Of a stretch of DNA of 40,876 nt, positions 38,565 to 40,876 are shown one piece after another. The position numbers and the translations under genes were made by a program. The DNA is taken from NCBI GenBank assembly GCA_005889225.1, contig VBEW01000079.1:1-40876 (forward strand), in the 5' to 3' direction. Each line of letters opens with the position of its first letter. Position 1 is the first letter of the stretch. Source of the stretch: Chloroflexota bacterium. Lineage in GTDB: Bacteria; Chloroflexota; Dormibacteria; CF-121. Under the pieces are notes generated by a model. That model saw only the letters and a program-made list of their open reading frames with translations. It had not been told where the DNA came from and made no database searches.

Positions 38565-39634
38565 TGGCCCGCCATGTCGTGGTCCTGGCGGGCGGGAGCG
38601 GCACCCGGCTGTGGCCACGCTCGCGCGAGAAGTCGCCCAAGCACCTGCTGGCCTTGCATGGCCGGCAATCGCTGCTGCAGTCGACCGTCGAGCGGGTGCG
38701 CCGACTGACCGAGAACGTCTATGTGGTCACCGAGCGGTCGCAGGTGGAGAGCATCCGAAAGCAGCTACCCCAGCTGGCCGAGACCCAGCTCATCATCGAG
38801 CCGGCGCGGCGCGGCACGGCGTCCGCGCTGGGGCTCGCCGCGACGGTGATCGCGGAGCGCGACCCGCAGGCCACCATGCTCTCCGTCCATGCGGATCACT
38901 ATCTCGGCCACGATGAGGACGCCTACCTGGCGACACTCGACACCGAGGCCCGCTGGGCCGAATCCAGGCGCGCCCTGGTCACGGTTGGCCTGCGTCCGCC
39001 CTACGCATCGACCGCGTTCGGCTACATCCAGGTCGGTCCGCCGCTGGATGGCGTTACCGCACCGGCGGTGTATCGGGTGGTGCGTTTTGTGGAAAAGCCT
39101 GATCTCAAAACCGCCGAAGGCTTTTTAGTATCGGGCTCCTATCTGTGGAACCTGGGACTCTTCAGCTGGCCGGTCGACGTGCTGTTCACCGAGATCGCCA
39201 GCCACGCGCCCGCGCTCCACGAGGGTCTGGAGCGGGTGAGGCAATCGCGCCGGGCCGGACGCCCCGATGAGGCGGACGCCGCCTACACCGCCCTGCCAAC
39301 ACAGGCCATCGACTACGCCGTGCTGGAGCGAACCAGCAACCTGCTCGTCGTCGGCGCGACCTTCGAGTGGCACGATCTCGGATCCTGGGCCGACCTGCAC
39401 GACATCCTGGAACAGGACGAGGCGGGGAACTTCGTCGAGGGTGAGTCGGTGCTCATCGACTCCAAGAACTGCATGATCCACTCTCCGAACAAGCTGGTGG
39501 CCGCCGTGGGGCTGGAGGACATGGTCGTGATCGAGACCGACGACGCCATCCTGATCTGCCCGAAAGCCCGGTCCCAGGATGTCAAGTTGATCGTCGATCG
39601 CCTCAAGCAGATGGGCAAGACGCAATACCTGTGA
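38564..39634 (+). CDS. manC: Mannose-1-phosphate guanylyltransferase
   Basis: VVLAGGSGTRLWPRSREKSPKHLL; FVEKPD; WHDLGSWADL. Confidence 0.94.
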   Translation: MARHVVVLAGGSGTRLWPRSREKSPKHLLALHGRQSLLQSTVERVRRLTENVYVVTERSQVESIRKQLPQLAETQLIIEPARRGTASALGLAATVIAERDPQATMLSVHADHYLGHDEDAYLATLDTEARWAESRRALVTVGLRPPYASTAFGYIQVGPPLDGVTAPAVYRVVRFVEKPDLKTAEGFLVSGSYLWNLGLFSWPVDVLFTEIASHAPALHEGLERVRQSRRAGRPDEADAAYTALPTQAIDYAVLERTSNLLVVGATFEWHDLGSWADLHDILEQDEAGNFVEGESVLIDSKNCMIHSPNKLVAAVGLEDMVVIETDDAILICPKARSQDVKLIVDRLKQMGKTQYL

Positions 39635-39641
39635 CCGTCAT

Positions 39642-39647
39642 TAGACT
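39642..39647 (+). promoter_or_regulatory. -10-like TAGACT, 6 nt before gmd GTG 39654
   Basis: Hexamer and spacing read directly. Confidence 0.45.
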
Positions 39648-39653
39648 GTGGCC

Positions 39654-40682
39654 GTGACCAAGCGGGCGCTGATCACCGGCATCACCGGCCAGGATGGCTC
39701 CTATCTCGCCGAGCTGCTGCTGGCCAAGGGCTACGAGGTTCACGGCGTCGTGCGCCGCGCGTCGACCATGAACCGCAGCCGGATCGATCACCTCGAGCAC
39801 GGGTCGCCCGGCGACCAGGACGCGGCGCGCCTGGTGCTCCACTACGGGGACATGACCGACTCCGGCGGACTCAACCGGCTGGTGATGACCGCCGAGCCGG
39901 ACGAGATCTACAACCTGGCCGCCCAGAGCCACGTTCACATCTCCTTCGACCAGCCGGAGTACACCGGAAACACGGATGGGCTGGGCACGACCCGGCTGCT
40001 GGAAGCGATTCGGTCAACCCGGCTGCCCACCCGCTTCTATCAGGCCTCGACCTCGGAGATGTTCGGGTTGACGCCCCCGCCGCAGAACGAGCTCAGCCCG
40101 TTTCATCCGCGCAGCCCGTACGCCGTGGCGAAGCTGTATGCGCACTGGATGACGATCAACTACCGCGAGGCGCACGGCCTGTTTGCCTGCAGCGGGATCC
40201 TGTTCAACCACGAATCGCCCCGGCGTGGCGAGAACTTCGTCACTCGGAAGGTGACCCGCGGGGTGGCCGCCATCCTCGCGGGGCGCGCGACCAAACTGCG
40301 GCTGGGGAACCTCGACGCCAGGCGGGATTGGGGACATGCCCGGGACTACGTCGAGGCCATGTGGCTGATGCTGCAGCAGCCAACGCCCGACGATTACGTC
40401 ATCGCCACCGGCGCGCAGCGAAGCATCCGCCAGCTCGCCGAGCTCGCCTTTGGCCTGGCTGGACTCGACTGGGAAAAATATGTCGAGGTCGATCGGGCGT
40501 ACTTGCGGCCGGCCGAAGTGCCCGACTTGTGCGGCGATCCCGCCAAGGCCCGCAACAAGCTGGGGTGGCGGCCCAAGATCGCGTTCGCGGACATGATCCG
40601 CGAGATGCTGGAATCGGACCTCACGGCGCTCGGGGTTCGACCGGCCGATGTGCTGCGCACTCCCTCGGCGAAGGCCAGCTGA
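39654..40682 (+). CDS. gmd: GDP-mannose 4,6-dehydratase
   Basis: [54 protein letters not shown] 39654 chosen over 39648 from -10 spacing. Confidence 0.95.
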   Translation: MTKRALITGITGQDGSYLAELLLAKGYEVHGVVRRASTMNRSRIDHLEHGSPGDQDAARLVLHYGDMTDSGGLNRLVMTAEPDEIYNLAAQSHVHISFDQPEYTGNTDGLGTTRLLEAIRSTRLPTRFYQASTSEMFGLTPPPQNELSPFHPRSPYAVAKLYAHWMTINYREAHGLFACSGILFNHESPRRGENFVTRKVTRGVAAILAGRATKLRLGNLDARRDWGHARDYVEAMWLMLQQPTPDDYVIATGAQRSIRQLAELAFGLAGLDWEKYVEVDRAYLRPAEVPDLCGDPAKARNKLGWRPKIAFADMIREMLESDLTALGVRPADVLRTPSAKAS

Positions 40683-40751
40683 CGCCACCGTCCACCGATC
40701 GACCGGCGCCCTGACCGCTAGGATTAATCACGACCGTGGAGAACGCATAAG

Positions 40752-40876
40752 TTGAGCCTCGAGATCAAGTTCGGGACGGACGGCTGGCGGGGCATCATCG
40801 CCGACGACTTCACCTATGAGTCGGTTCGGGTCGCCACCCAGGGGATTGCCCAGTACCTCATCACCCGGTCGCAGCC
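40752..40876 (+). CDS. Phosphomannomutase/phosphoglucomutase N-terminus, truncated by window edge
   Basis: TTG start; [45 protein letters not shown] upstream. Confidence 0.88.
   Translation, partial: MSLEIKFGTDGWRGIIADDFTYESVRVATQGIAQYLITRSQ

Overview
High-GC bacterial chromosomal window. Gene style and the many TANNNT-to-start arrangements suggest a Chloroflexota/Dormibacterota- or actinobacteria-like genome; this is inference and I could not test it. The window is gene-dense and carries no rRNA, CRISPR array, integrase or transposase that I could recognise. Main contents in order: a truncated membrane protein (minus strand, off the left edge); an LCP-family protein; a MeaB / acyl-CoA mutase / B12-subunit operon whose two substrate-specificity residues (F80/Q198) match isobutyryl-CoA mutase rather than methylmalonyl-CoA mutase; an MBL-fold protein; an L,D-transpeptidase; ribosomal protein L25; MscS; an MFS transporter; RarA; a decayed SRPBCC pseudogene; a sarcosine-oxidase-like plus BHMT-like pair next to a split, divergent betaine/choline-type ABC transporter; a tandem pair of paralogous small membrane proteins; Ku; a DMT transporter; tRNA-Pro(CGG) and tRNA-Arg(CCT); nitrobindin-like, SDR and DUF1684 proteins; an SF1 helicase; GT2 and GT87 enzymes; TrpS; a flippase; an apt-pfkB-ahcY-metK block running into GDP-mannose / GDP-6-deoxy-sugar genes; and the start of a phosphomannomutase at the right edge. 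The most notable observations are the ICM-type mutase with a 29-aa membrane mini-ORF inside its operon, a recurrent leaderless promoter arrangement (-10 hexamer 6-7 nt before the start codon) at ten genes, three genes that appear to need near-cognate start codons (CTG, ATA, ACG), the small membrane protein paralog pair, and the SRPBCC pseudogene.
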